Source: Lagenorhynchus albirostris (taxonomy: Eukaryota > Chordata > Mammalia > Artiodactyla > Delphinidae). From it: a stretch of DNA of 64,000 nt. Position 1 is the first letter of the stretch. Every line of letters starts with the position of its first letter. Below the pieces are notes generated by a model. It saw only the letters and a program-made list of their open reading frames with translations. It had not been told where the DNA came from and made no database searches. The stretch covers positions 71,006,924 through 71,070,923 of the forward strand of contig NC_083105.1 in NCBI RefSeq assembly GCF_949774975.1. Reading direction: 5' to 3'. The position numbers and the translations under genes are program-made. Shown here one piece after another: positions 22,650 through 34,905 of this stretch.

Positions 22650-22845
22650 TCAAGATAAGGCAAATTATGGCCTTAGGTCAAATTTGACCTGCCACCAGTT
22701 TTGTAAATACAGTTTTATTGGAATAAAGCTCCACTCATTTGTGTTTGTATTGTCTATGCTTTCACACTACAATGGCAGCAGAGACTGTTTGGCTCCCAAG
22801 GCCTAATATTTACCACCTATAGGATCTTTACAGAAAATGCTCTAG
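22650..22845 (+). repeat. hAT-type MITE (MER family) fossil
   Basis: The series AAATTATGGCCTTAGGTC, TTTTGTAAATACAGTTTTAT, TGTATTGTCTATGC and ATCTTTACAGAAAATGC matches the common mammalian hAT-derived element. That element begins GGCAAACTATGGCCC and ends TTTACAGAAAAAGTTTGCC. It is non-autonomous with no transposase, and its exact MER name is uncertain. Confidence 0.7.
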
Positions 22846-23689
22846 AACATCATATAATTGCATCAAGATTGCCATATACCTCATTATCCTTATCAGAAGA
22901 TTATTTCTATTTTCAAATTCTTATATAACCCATTGATACTTTACAAATCAACTGATTGTATTATTTTTGTCAGCTACGTAGCTCAAAAAAGTAAACAGTG
23001 CACATTAAAAAATTGTAAAAGTGTTTTAAAGAAGGAAGCAACAGTGTTTCTTATATAAAGAAAATCAACCCAGGATCCATGATATATCACACAGCAGAAG
23101 GTAGAATTTTAAATGTTTCTCAGATGTAGAATAGTAGAATGAAGAAAATTGCAGAGGAATATGTGTTTGGGTCTAATGGAAGGAATTATACAATGAGAAA
23201 TCTAGCCTTGTAAGCAGAAGTTTTTATTTCTTTACTAAATAATTTTAAAATGTATTTTCAGAGTAAGATTAAATACAAATAATTTTAAATTTAATCACAA
23301 CAAAGAACTAAGTAAAATATTTTAATAAATTTATGATCTAACATTATTTACATGTTGTAACTAATTTAATTTTGTATGTTAAAAAGTAGATAATTTATAG
23401 AGGAGATGAATAATAATTAGTTGAAATAGGGAAAAGAATTTGTAGTTAAATATTTGTGCTAAAGCAGTAAAATTCAATATCTCAAGTTATTTTGAATAAG
23501 GATCTTGCTTATTCTATTTGAAATAATTAACCTAACTCGTTATACTCCAGAAGAACAATTTGAACCTACCACAAATAAATTAATAAAAAGATAAATAAAT
23601 AAGACTTCATTAATCTCCATAGGAACTGCTACTTTAAGGGTCATCTATGACTCCCATGTTGGTAAATTCAAAGATTAATTCTAATTCCT
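22846..23689. other. Anonymous AT-rich DNA
   Basis: No gene or nameable repeat seen. Confidence 0.6.
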
Positions 23690-24260
23690 CATATTTGTTG
23701 ACTTATCATCAGCATTTGACACTGTAGGTCACTTCCTCTTTTTTTTTCCCTTGTTGTCTTGGTTCCCTCCAGGATCATGCACTCACCAAATTGTCTTTCT
23801 GTCCTGCTAGTCACATCTTCCCAAACTCCTCTGTTGGTTCCTTCTCTTCTCCCTCACTTCATTGGTTGAGTACCCCAGGGCTCAGTCTCATACCTTTAAA
23901 TAGCATCTACCTTCCAAAGACTACCAGATCTGTATCTCTAGGCTAAGCCTCTTCCTCAATCTTCAGCATCTCCAATTGGGTATCTAATGAACATTTCAAA
24001 CTCATATCAGAGTTCCTTATTTTCTCACCTGAATCTGCTCTACACCCAACATTCAGTATCATCCTTCCAGTTGCTCAGGCTAAAAAACATGTAGCTATCC
24101 TTGATTTCTCTCTCTCATACTCCATTTTAACTTCTTCAGAAATACTGGGTATAACATCAAAATACACTCATAATCAGCTGTTTCTCAACATTGCCATAGT
24201 TGCCAGTCTGATTTGAGCCCTATCACCTCTCATCTGGATTGTTGTATGTTTTCTCTGTAA
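23690..24260 (+). repeat. L2-type LINE fossil (RT region)
   Basis: Pyrimidine-rich, plus-strand CR1-clade LINE coding remnant. It shows 'ATCAGCATTTGACACTGTAG' (SAFDTV), 'GTACCCCAGGGCTCAGTCT' (the PQGS motif of the RT) and 'CTTCCAGTTGCTCAGGC' in the expected order. There is no open frame. Confidence 0.75.
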
Positions 24261-25605
24261 GTTATATAGACTTATTCCACATAAGGGCTGTTAAGTTAAT
24301 CATTTTTTGTCCAATCATGCTTGAAAAAACTTTTTAGACAATAATTCCATATATACTTTTTTCTTTTCACTCAAACACACACTAAATATGTTATAATATG
24401 TTATTTTCATCATTTAACATGAAACAGAGTTTCTAGTCAGTGCCTGTGTTTGGAACAAATTTGGATTGAATGTCATAATTGGATGAAACTAAAATGTTTT
24501 TCTTTGCAAATGTACACCAATAAGCAAGATAAAAAGATAGCATCCTCTAAATCCTGCAGTTTATTTGACTGGATGCTATTTTCATGTGTTTCAAAGGGCC
24601 TGTTTACTCTATGGTTATCATCAAACACTTGTGACTCTAATATTGAAGACCTGCTCAGGAGTTGATCACCTGATTTCCACAGTCTTCCAGAGAATGACTT
24701 CTTTGTACCCTTCCACTAATTTCACCAACCTTAATCCACTAATGTTCTTTTCTTTGTCAAATACAACAAACCTCTATTATCTTTCTTTTTATGTACAAAA
24801 TATACTTATTTTCAATTTTTTATGATATAAATTTGTTTTCAGTTAACTGATACGTAATTCTATCTATGAAAGCTGTTTGGGGTATTTTGGGTGGAATGAA
24901 ATATCTAATAATTTTTCCCACTAGAATTAGTGAAAACGTTTTTTCATTTACTAATTTTTCACCTAACAGAAGAGCTTTCGGGAACAAATTAAAATTATTG
25001 AGAAAGAAATAGGTGTACTTGTATAAAGGGCTCATTTAGAAATAAATGCAGAAAAGAGCTCCACATCATTCTTAAATGTTACAGTTTGGGTGTGATTTTT
25101 CACTGCCACTCTCAAATAACTCTTAGAACTATTATTATTTAGAATTTAAACACAGATGTAATTCAGAAAAATGCAGTTTTTTGCTTCCCAAATTACATGG
25201 AATGCCTTGGTTTCCATTGTACTTTATACTCGTTGCTCTTTAGAGTCTGCACTTATATTCTGTGCATTCATGTGTACCTGAATATACCTCACCATGTGTT
25301 GGATGTATATCTAGATTACCAATAAAAATACATATGAGTCTATAGGCATGGCAGGCGGGGGCTACTGATAGGGATGGGTCTTAGAATGGTTGGTCAATAT
25401 TTACTGATTGGCTACAGTGCATGAAGAAGTGAAGGCTAGTGGGAATAATGCCTAACTTTATCTTTAAAATGTGTTAACTTGTATGTAGAAAGCATTAAAT
25501 CAGTTAGAGCAGCGTGTTAGATTTTGTAAATCTGACTTTAAGCCATTAATCCCTTATTTTCTTTTCACTTAGTTTAGAAATCTGAAAAATAATGACTCCT
25601 TAGAT
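24261..25605. other. Anonymous AT-rich DNA
   Basis: About 1.3 kb. No gene or nameable repeat seen. Confidence 0.55.
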
Positions 25606-25621
25606 AAAAACTGTTGGTGTT

Positions 25622-25840
25622 GGGCTTCCCTGGTGGCGCAAGCGTTGAGGGTCCGCCTGCCGATGCAGGGGACACGAGTTCGTGCCCCCGTCCGGGAAGA
25701 TCCCACATGCCGCAGAGCTGGGCCCATGAGCCATGGCTGCTGAGCCTGCGCGTCCGGAGCCTGTGCTCCGCAACGGGAGAGGCCACAACAGTGAGAGGCC
25801 CGCGTACCGCAAGAAAAAAAAAAAAGCAAAAAACAAAAAA
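25622..25840 (+). mobile_element. CHR SINE
   Basis: Plus-strand copy with head GGCTTCCCTGGTGGCGCAAG, a tRNA-like region GAGTTCGTGCCCCC, and a mixed A-rich tail. A perfect 16-bp target duplication AAAAACTGTTGGTGTT lies at 25606-25621 and 25841-25856. Confidence 0.96.
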
Positions 25841-25889
25841 AAAAACTGTTGGTGTTTACAACTTACCCAAAGTAGAGTTTTAGTTTCCA

Positions 25890-25891
<2 letters not shown>

Positions 25892-25930
<39 letters not shown>
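25892..25930. repeat. (AT)n microsatellite
   Basis: Uninterrupted dinucleotide tract of about 19-20 units, 35 bp after the CHR SINE's right duplication. Confidence 0.95.
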
Positions 25931-25932
<2 letters not shown>

Positions 25933-26464
25933 AGCTTAGAATGAATTGTTTTGTTTTTATTTTTTTTAGTTTTGTTTTTACTTTTTTTAGAAATCCATCT
26001 TGAAATTATATTCCCCCACACCAACTGATAGTCTTGGTAAATACAAAAAAGAGGTTGGATTGGTGGAAAACTCTCTAAAATTCTTTTTTTTAAGGGAAAA
26101 TAGGAACTAAGATCATACTACTAATGCAGATGATTTTGATTGTCTAATTCCAAACTAGATGATTCTTCTTATTGGTTGTGTGTTAATTGTAAGGTACTTA
26201 ACACACTGAAAATTAATTTTTCCCTCTAAGACTTTTTAAGTTAACTCCATGCCAATGTAATATTAGTCAATCAACATTACAGAATATGGCCTTGTACTAG
26301 TTCAAGATCATAAAAATTATTATTTAATGCATTCCCTAGAGTATCAATATCAATTTTTATTCCAGAATTGTATAGAAGGAAGATTGTGTCTGTGTTAGTG
26401 GTAGAGCAATTGTTGGAAATTGGACTTGGGAGTGAAAAAGATTGAAGATTAAAAACCAGACTGG
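25931..26464. other. Anonymous AT-rich DNA
   Basis: No gene or nameable repeat seen. Confidence 0.6.
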
Positions 26465-26590
26465 CACCTAAAGAGCTGTGCTTTATTTTGGTCTAAGTTA
26501 TTCAGGGCTTATTATTTTCTCATTTATAAATTTATGAGAAATGCCTACCACATTGGTTGGCACATAGTAGACATTAAATAAATACCTATT
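26465..26590 (+). repeat. MIR SINE fossil, 3' part
   Basis: Contains TTGGCACATAGTAGACATTAAATAAATACC, the MIR 3' end pattern, preceded by a diverged middle. Confidence 0.6.
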
Positions 26591-27329
26591 GCCTTTTTTG
26601 GAATGTGGAGTAAAAGCATTGAGATCTGAGTTTGCTTCATTAAAATGCATTTCAGAAAAGGGGAAAAAATAAGCTAAGTTAACAACTCTTTGGTTTGGCA
26701 TTGTGAATGCTTGTGGAACCTCGGTATGGAGACTTGGATTATTTGACTTATCCAAAAATCTAGGTAAGAAATGAAGCATCAAAGTGCTGGATTAAAAGTG
26801 GGCAATAAAAATAAACTAATACTTAATGGTAGAAAGAAATCCTACCAAGCTGACCATGCGTGCATGGCTGCATGTACTTAACAACATAGATTTTAAGAGA
26901 TTTTTACAAAAGCTTAAAAAATATTTTTTAATTTATTGTTCTTACTGCAGATCACTTGTGGCAATGAACAACTATCATTTCCTCTCCCCTTCTCCCAGAT
27001 CATATGGGAAAACAAATTACTTGCTATATAAATAGAGGTTATCAGCGTAATGCTAATTGATGGTATAGCTGCCAAATACCAAGTTATATTCTGACAAAGA
27101 ATATGACTAATGTTACTCAATAACATTTCATCAATCACAAGTCAAAAAATTACCAACAATCAGTATTTTCTTTGGATCAGTTATGCAACTTAATAGTGGC
27201 AGTTAGCATAATTAAAGGCCAGTAACCAGATAAAAAGTCTTAGTTAGTAATTTTTTTACTAAGAAAGGATATGTATTAAATGCTGTTAGAGTTGACTCCA
27301 AAGTATGGGTTAAAAATCTCACCAATATG
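26591..27329. other. Anonymous AT-rich DNA
   Basis: No gene or nameable repeat seen. Confidence 0.6.
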
Positions 27330-27570
27330 ATTAAAAAGCTTTCAGTGAGTATTTAATGAGTACCTACACAGTGCCCTTAAAGGACACTGGAGGAGATATA
27401 ATGGTAGAGGATATAATCTCTGTTCCCCATGAATTTACAATATGATTGGGTAAAGAAAATGAACAAAAAGCAAAAGCTCAATGGCTGAAAATGAAGTGTT
27501 ATAGGTGATCTAAGGATAAGTAGAACTTTGTGAGCTGGAATTATCAGAAAATAACATTGCATGGAAGGTT
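27330..27570 (-). repeat. L2 LINE 3' end fossil
   Basis: Minus-strand L2 end. GAGTACCTACACAGTGCCC, then a diverged 'CCCATGAATTTACAATATGATTGGG' pattern matches the usual reversed L2 (GAGCACCTACTATGTGCC ... GAGCTTACATTCTAGTGGG). Confidence 0.6.
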
Positions 27571-28448
27571 AACTTCAAGAGGATGTGTGAATGGAAGGCA
27601 TTTCAGTGGTCCATTTTGTCCCTACAAGCTGACTTTCTAAATGAGCACATAAAAACTTAGGTAAACAAGCATATAAAAATGCAGCTGTGTATCCCACCAA
27701 CTGTTTAGGACACAAAAGTTCAATGCAATGAAAAAGTATATAAGTAGTCATGCATTTTGTAGCCATTAGCACTTAAATGGCAATTGAAATTATGAACACA
27801 ATTATGAACATAATTGATAATTGTGAAATTATCAACACAAACTTGAGTAACAGGACACAGAGGCAGGAACAAAGAACCTAGGATGGAGTTCTGTGTAAAA
27901 TATAACAATAGATTTTGAGAGATGCAGAAAAATCATTCATCTTAGGTGCCAAAAGTAGTAAGTAGTTAACACTATCAAGGCAGCTTAAGCAAGATAGGAA
28001 GTAACATTGGATCAGCAAACAGTAAGTCATTGGTATCATTTTACAAAAGGAAACAAAGATCAGAATGAGTGGATTTGTTGAAATAAAAAGTATCATCAAT
28101 CTTTGGAAAAGTTGGATAGTGGAATAAAAAGAGAGTTTGCATATTATCTAGAACATTCTGGAAGCATTCAGATAGCACTCCTATTCTTTCTAAAACAAAG
28201 ATGACCATTGCAGATATCATTGCTTTGGTGACTATTTTGGTATATCATAATAGAGAGAAACATTTTCAAAAAATAAAAACGTTTTTTCTCCCATTAAAAA
28301 GTAGAGTGCTAAACGTGAACACAGTAAACTGGCCCTTCAGCATTATATAGGGTAACAATGCAGATTCTGTTGGTGTTTTTTCATACTATGAAGTAGTGTG
28401 ATGGAAGTCTAATCCAATTTGTGAGAACAGAACAACTCATTAATGTTG
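27571..28448. other. Anonymous AT-rich DNA
   Basis: No gene or nameable repeat seen. Confidence 0.55.
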
Positions 28449-28461
28449 AAAAGAGCTTAGG

Positions 28462-28650
28462 GGGCTTCCCTGGTGGCGCAGTGGTTGAGAGTCCACCTAC
28501 CGATGCAGGGGACACGGGTTCACGCCCTGGTCCGGGAAGATCCCACATGCCGCGGAGCGGCAGGGCCCATGAGCCATGGTCGCTGAGCCTGCGTGTCCGG
28601 AGCCTGCGCTCCACAACGGGAGAGGCCACAACAGTGAGAGGCCACGTACC

Positions 28651-28682
<32 letters not shown>
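28462..28682 (+). mobile_element. CHR SINE, probably young
   Basis: Near-consensus plus-strand CHR SINE. A Pol III A-box-like TGGCGCAGTGG is at 28474-28484 and a B-box-like GGTTCACGCC at 28517-28526. The body ends GTACCGC and is followed by an unbroken run of 34 A (28653-28686). A perfect 13-bp duplication AAAAGAGCTTAGG lies at 28449-28461 and 28683-28695. The pure tail and low apparent divergence mark it as one of the youngest insertions in the window. Confidence 0.97.
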
Positions 28683-28690
<8 letters not shown>

Positions 28691-28695
28691 TTAGG

Positions 28696-28959
28696 ATATC
28701 ATGGGTTTGTCTTGCTGTAATATCTACGTAAGCAGCAAACTTTATCCATTCCCCCTTGTTAACCTCTGTTCAACTTGTTCCTTGATGTTCGTCGTGAACT
28801 CAAATATGCAAACTTGAAATGTTCGGAAAGAAACAGAAAAAAAAATACAAGATATTTAAAGGAAAACTAAACTTTAATTTCAGTAAAATACATAAAGCTA
28901 TATAATGGTCAAGACTAAATATTAGAGTTGGAGTCAGTGTACCTTATTCCTTTTGCTAG
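28696..28959. other. Anonymous AT-rich DNA
   Basis: No gene or nameable repeat seen. Confidence 0.6.
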
Positions 28960-29170
28960 TTATAATGTCGTCATGAACATATCTCTGGAGACAGAGTGCC
29001 TGCATTTGCCACTTAATAGTTGTGTGTGTCCTCAAGCTAATTAATTGCATAACTATTTGTGCCTCAGTTTCCTCATCTTTAGACTATTAAAAACACCTAC
29101 CTCTTAGGGTTGTTGTGAGGACTAACTCACTTAAGTTTTTAAATCAGTTATTGGCACAAATTGAAAGTTG
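28960..29170 (+). repeat. MIR SINE fossil
   Basis: Plus-strand MIR: TGCCACTTAATAGTTGTG, GTGCCTCAGTTTCCTCATC, and ACCTCTTAGGGTTGTTGTGAGGA in the right order. Confidence 0.85.
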
Positions 29171-29984
29171 AAAGTGTTTACCATTCTACTTATTTGTTTC
29201 TTTTTATTGAGTCCAAGTTTCCCAAATGATTTTATGAGGTTGTGATGCTATTTCTGAGAGGTGTTAGTACACAATTGTGTTAAATTTATTTTGGACTGCT
29301 ATATGATTTTTTCATATATCTTTATCTTTCAGTGTTTGTATTATGGGGCCATGTTCTCTCATCCACAACTTGGAGTATATGCACTACATTGTTATGTAAT
29401 AAAAGACCAGTAGTGTTTTGTCCTCAGTTTTCATACCTTGCTCTTGGAAGATTATTATGTCTCAAAATATAGTCCACTAGCCACCTGCTGCCCATATACG
29501 GTGCTTATTAACTGTGTGCCTTCCTGGGTGCTCCCACAGAACTATCTAATCATAATTTATTGGAGTTGGAACAGGAAAATATATTGTTTGTATAAGCTAG
29601 TATATTGTATGTAAGTTGAACAAATTCAACTAAAATTTGAGAACCACTGACATAGATTATTTGGTATACTCTCTCACACTTACTCTCAGTTCTTTTGCTT
29701 ATGTTCTCTTTCATATATTCTTATATTATCTTTCTTCATTTTCTCTCTTTGGCATCAATCTTACAGATAGAAAGAAAGCAGTGTTTTAGTTAACCAAAAA
29801 ATAATTCTATATGCTACCTGAGATGTTAATCATAAAGTTAGTTGTACATTTTAAATTGTCAGCTGCATTAACTAGGTGTCTGAGTTAAACAGTATAATAT
29901 GCCCAAAAGAACATAAGGAAAATAGCAACTAATCTGGTATAAAATATAGTATGAAGCAGTGCAAAGCCACTAGCATTCTTGCAC
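29171..29984. other. Anonymous AT-rich DNA
   Basis: No gene seen. A segment at ~29440-29655 ends TTTGAGAACCACTG, like the terminal repeat of hAT elements, but the rest is too diverged to name. Confidence 0.5.
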
Positions 29985-30185
29985 ATGTTAAGTTCCTATT
30001 ATGCTAACAAGCACTGTGCTAAGTATGTTACATACATTATACTATTTAATTCTCATGACATTCTTAAGAAGAGAGAATTAATATTTAGAGATGAGGAGAC
30101 TGAGGTTTAGAGACTTGAAGCAACCTTCCTAGAATCACCCAAAAAGAGAAGAAGCTGGAATGCCAAACAGGCTGTATGATTTCAA
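29985..30185 (-). repeat. MIR SINE fossil
   Basis: Minus-strand MIR: GCACTGTGCTAAGTATGTTACATACATTA, then AGATGAGGAGACTGAGG and CTAGAATCACCC. Confidence 0.8.
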
Positions 30186-30295
30186 ATAATAATCTCAAGT
30201 GCTATGATATTTTTTGCATGGAAAGTATAGACACTTAAAATGGATTGACCATCCAGTCAAGCACCACACAATGAATATATATGTTTACCTCTTTT

Positions 30296-30510
30296 CTTTT
30301 TCTTTTTCTTTTTTTTTTTCTTTTTTTTTTTTGCGGTACACGGGCCTCTCACTGTTGTGGCCTCTCCCGTTGCGGAGCGCAGGCTCAGCAGCCATGGCTC
30401 ACGGGCCCAGCCGCTCCACGGCATGTGGGATCTTCCCGGACTGGGGCACGAACCCGTGTCCCCTGCATCGGCAGGCAGACTCTCAACCCCTGCGCCACCA
30501 GAGAAGCCCA
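30296..30510 (-). mobile_element. CHR SINE
   Basis: Minus-strand copy with an impure T/C tail (TTTCTTTTTC...) at 30296-30331, body GCGGTACACGGGCC to CCAGAGAAGCCC, and a short duplication ACCTCTTTT at 30287-30295 and 30511-30519. Confidence 0.93.
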
Positions 30511-30519
30511 ACCTCTTTT

Positions 30520-31799
30520 ATTTTCTCATATAAGACTTCACTAAAATTAAGGTGAAGTAATAAAAATGTATAAACACACAATACAGAGAGAAAGGTACAG
30601 TGAAACGGTGATATAAAGATGTGAGCACATTTTTAAAATTTAAAAGAGGATGGAATTGTTTCCAGGGAGAAGAAAGTTGAGTACAAATGTCAATGAAAAG
30701 CAAATTGATTAACACCACAGAACCCTGGAAAGGCTCTAGAATTGGAGGTACCAGGAAGCAGGGTGAGTTGAGGGATAAAAATGGGAAAAGTTGAAATTTG
30801 TTATGAGGATGCTAACAAACCGAGTGATGCTAGAAAGTGCTTCTCATACCTTTAATATATCTTGCTAAAGATATAGAATACAAATGTATATGGCCCTCGG
30901 AGTGGCTGGCAAACATCTACATGAGTTTGGTGAAACAATATCTTTACTTGTATTTAATAATCATAAGGAAAGCAAAGTGTTTGGGAAATATTAAATTTAT
31001 ATAAAGATTTCATAGAAAATATCTTAATTTTTAATAATGAGGTTGTCACTCTGAATGACTACTTTTGTATCAGTTTTTTTTATTAAAATGACTTCATGAA
31101 ATTTTTGATTAAAAATGTAAATTGTTAGGAAAAACACCAAATTATAATTTATCATCCAAACCAGGACACATTTAAGTGCACAAGGGGGTGCTATTTAATT
31201 ACACTGGGGCAACAGGTGTAAACAAGGCTGTTGAGCCTAATGGTAAACATGATTACCTCACGATGACCGTACCCAGGCTCCGACTTGCCATTTAAAGACT
31301 TAGGAAATCAATATTTCATGGAACATGTGAAATTCACTTGCAGTACTTAATTGGGAAGCTCAGCTCTTGTACTGAAACAAGGAAATTGTGTAAAAGTAAA
31401 CAAATAATTGTGAGGCTTCAAGAAGGATACAGACAAGCATACACACCACTAAACCTGCTTTCCCCCTCACTCTCCAAACATTGAAATACTCAATCGCTCT
31501 CTGAGAAACCTATCAACCGATAAGGTTTACCCCCATGCACACAGAACTTTCAATTAGAATTTTAGTGCCCCACACTTAAATACTTTGAATAGATAGACAA
31601 GGATTTTCAGAAAGGGGATATGCAGAAACAAGCAACAGCCTTGTTATGAAAGCAGAAATAAGAAAGAACCACCTTGAAGTTAGATAATGAGATAAAGAAA
31701 ACATTGGGATCAGCCTATGAGAGAAGCCCTGAGAGATGTCAGGGAAGCAGCTGTGTTGCAGGTCAAGAGGACAGCAGTGTGTTTGGAACTCCAGAAGGA
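30520..31799. other. Anonymous AT-rich DNA
   Basis: About 1.3 kb. No gene or nameable repeat seen. Confidence 0.55.
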
Positions 31800-32025
31800 A
31801 TACAGTCTTCCCTTGCGATCCTCAGGGAATTGGTTCCAGAACCTGTCTCATACACCAAAATCCACAGATGTGGATTACTTATAATACCTAATACAATGCA
31901 AATGTTACGTAAATAGTTGTAAATGTAATGTAAATGCTATGTAAATAGTTGCTTGTGTGCAGCAAATTCAAGTGTTGTTTTTTGAAAATTTCTGGAATTT
32001 TTTTCAAATATTTTTGATCTGCAGT
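31800..32025 (-). repeat. MER2-type Tigger MITE fossil
   Basis: Minus-strand MER2-like sequence. CAGTCTTCCCTTGCGATCC, GGAATTGGTTCCAGAACC, CACCAAAATCCACAGATG, TTATAATACCTAATACAATG and a diverged TTTTTCAAATATTTTTGATC follow the reversed MER2 order. A local duplication (TGTTACGTAAATAGTTG / TGCTATGTAAATAGTTG) lies inside. No transposase. Confidence 0.8.
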
Positions 32026-34629
32026 AATAAGGGAATAACAAATAACAAAGACAATTATTAACTCCATAAGAAAAGGTGCAGTTGCACAAGAAGAAAATAT
32101 ATATCTCTTGGCTCTACAATGAATAACATTAACAAAATCATCATAAGGTGTATCCTGAATATTGAGTTGACCAAAATAGCTTGGAAAGTGAGAGGAGAGA
32201 AAATTGGTGAAGGGGATTATAAAAATACTAAATTCATATATTCCATGTTAGAATTTCAGTAGATAATATCTTAAATGGTGTCTGTACAAATATCTTATTT
32301 ATATTTTAGAGAAACCAGAAAAAATAGCTAAAGAATTTAAAGGGGTTGCATTTAAGATGTGGAATTTGATGATAGTGTGACAAGGACTTCTTGTTATCAG
32401 CTTTAAGCTTTCTAGCAGTGTTTTCTTTTTTAAATTAAGAACTCATGTCATTTTGATACAAACAAAAGTAATACAAATATATATGGAAGCCATTAGATGG
32501 TTATGAACAGGGACTGTTGTGATCTGGTTTACATTTTCAATATCAATAATATATTAAGTGGAAAAAAGCAGACTTATAAATGCATATGTATGGAAAGACC
32601 TCTGGAAGGATATATAAATATTTGTAGTTAACAGTAGTTAACTTTGGGTGGTTGAATTTTGAGTGATTTAAAAAATAATTAATTGTATTTAAATTTTTTC
32701 TTTAACTAAATTGTATTAGGTGTCTAATACCTGGAAGAAAATGCTTAAAGTCAGAGATTCCCAGACAAGAGCTGACAAAATGAGTTTAAGCTTCAGGACC
32801 TCTTGCTTGCCCCAGGCAGGCATTTTGTATTCATAATATTGTTTACTTTTGCTTAAATAGCAACTACCGCCACATATTGTAGAAGCTTTAGGCCCGTAAA
32901 ACCTAAATCTGACCTTAGATGTAGGTTCAGATTCTAGCCCTATCGCTTACTAGTACATAGGTAACTCACTTTCTTATTTTCATGCTACAAAGTTTGAATT
33001 TGGCACTGACAGGGAGAAAGAACAAGAGTGGGGAGAGATAGAAGGCAAAAGATGTTGTTACAAACGCAGCAAGCTTTAGTCAACAGTGGTAAGTTTTTCC
33101 AATATTAAAAATGCCCAAAGTTTAAAATGCTGGTATGAAACAGAATTAGAATAACATTTATCAGTATCATTTGACAGTATCACTTATGTCTTTTATTAGA
33201 CAAATATGGAATGTTTATAAAATAAATTATCCATAGGGAGTAAAATTCGTATTTCATATACAATTGGCAATGGTAGTCCCACTGTTAATTTTTTACAAAA
33301 AAACCTAAAAATCTAATAAACTATTTTTATACAAAGTTGCTATATTGATCCTTTTATGTAGTAAAAAATTATAATGCAAATTAGGACATACAATAATCTT
33401 ACAATATTATACAGTGCAATGAAAATAAAAACATAACACAAAATTTGTCCTTTATAAAATGTATATTTTGCATTTATTAATGCAAATGTAGCACATTAGT
33501 GACTACTACACGATTAACATCAGTTAATTTCCATGCTTTTATTGTCCAATTGATAGAGTTGCTACAAAAGATTTGTGCTACACCAAAAAAAAAAAAAAAA
33601 AGCAGAAGTTGTGGGCAATAGGGATGTAAAGAACAGAAAAGATAGATAAGGTGCTGGTTTGGGCAGAGTACGTTGCAGTATGTCATAAAATATTTGTGTA
33701 TTTTTCAAGCCAAAAACATTTTCTACATGCCAACTAAATATTGTCACTTGCCATCTGCCTCTACAAGGATTAGGTCACTAGCCATAGCAGTTGCTGACCT
33801 TCAACGCACCCCGATAGGAGTTCAGGGTGGAGGTCAGAAATGAGGCAGTCTGTGCTCTGGGATAAACTGGCAGAATAGGCCTTCAGTTAGTTAGATATTT
33901 TCAGGAGTCTTTATGAGTCCACTTTCTTATATCTCCTCATATCTAAAAAGGCACTGAAATCATTAACAGAGACATCTGCTCCTCATGACTAGCAGCAACC
34001 TTCTGCCAATATGTGTGCTTGATTGCACGTATCTCCCTTCACTAAAATCACATATATACTGGCTTCCCCACTACCTCTTCAGAGCAGTTCTCAGAGCTCT
34101 CTGAGAGGCTGTCTCCTGGGCTATAGTCCTCATTTGGCCCTAGATAAAACTTAACTCACAACTCTCTTGTTGTGCATTCTTTTTTTCAGTTGATATATAC
34201 ATTCTGTGAGTTCATACCAATCTTTATTCAAGTTTGGCAAACATCAGGGAAAACGTAATTAGTACCGTATACCTCTCATGTCAGAAATATGAATGAGATG
34301 CCAATACACTAGTTACTTCTGAGTGTTGTCTCTGATGGTATGTCGATTTCAAGGATGTACATATATATATCTTTATTATATATATAATAATAAAATTTTA
34401 AGATGAATTGTGTGTTTCTTATCATTCTAGGCTTAAGTCTCTGCTGAATGTGAAATAAATGTTTTGTCTTGGAACTTCCAAAGTCTTTACTATAGCTACT
34501 CTGATTTCATGTTTTATTTATGGTTTTCTCATAATTATTTACATTCTGCTTTCTTGTTTTAACTTAATGTGTGTATTTGGCTTTTATCTATGAATAAGAA
34601 ACATCTGATCACTTGTGAAAACCTTATAT
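32026..34629. other. Anonymous AT-rich DNA, 2.6 kb
   Basis: Contains a 17-base A run near 33584-33601 but no SINE body beside it, and short AT repeats near 34360-34395. No gene or nameable repeat seen. Confidence 0.5.
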
Positions 34630-34905
34630 ACTGTGTTAGTTTCCTAAGGCAACCATAGCAAGATACCACAAGCTGCATGACTTAAAATGATAGAAATCTG
34701 TGTGTGTCTGTGTCCAAACTCATCTTTTCTTATAAAGTAACTAGTCATTGGATTTAGGACTCAGACTAATCCAGGATGACCTCATCTTAACTTGATGACA
34801 TCTGCAAAGACCGCATGTATCCAAATAAGGTCACATTCACAGATACCTTCAGCATATCTTTGGGGGTAAACAATTCACACACATCTCATACCAAGCATTT
34901 CAGCC
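34630..34905 (-). mobile_element. MLT1-type MaLR LTR fossil
   Basis: Minus-strand LTR of the MaLR (ERVL-related) group. TGTGTTAGTTTCCTAAGGC and TACCACAAGCTGCATG come first, followed after a deletion by CTTATAAAGTAACTAGTCATTGG. The reversed signature TGACCTCATCTTAACTTGATGACATCTGCAAAGACC then ends with AATAAGGTCACATTC. No internal genes. Confidence 0.75.

Noticed and set aside
28474..28526. tRNA-like A and B boxes
   Set aside because: They belong to the tRNA-derived head of the CHR SINE. There is no complete cloverleaf and the same pattern occurs at about a dozen sites.
29440..29655. Possible hAT MITE ending TTTGAGAACCACTG
   Set aside because: Only the terminal motif is convincing; the left end and interior could not be matched to a family.
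33584..33601. 17-base A run suggesting a retrogene or SINE tail
   Set aside because: No SINE body, gene sequence or target duplication lies next to it.
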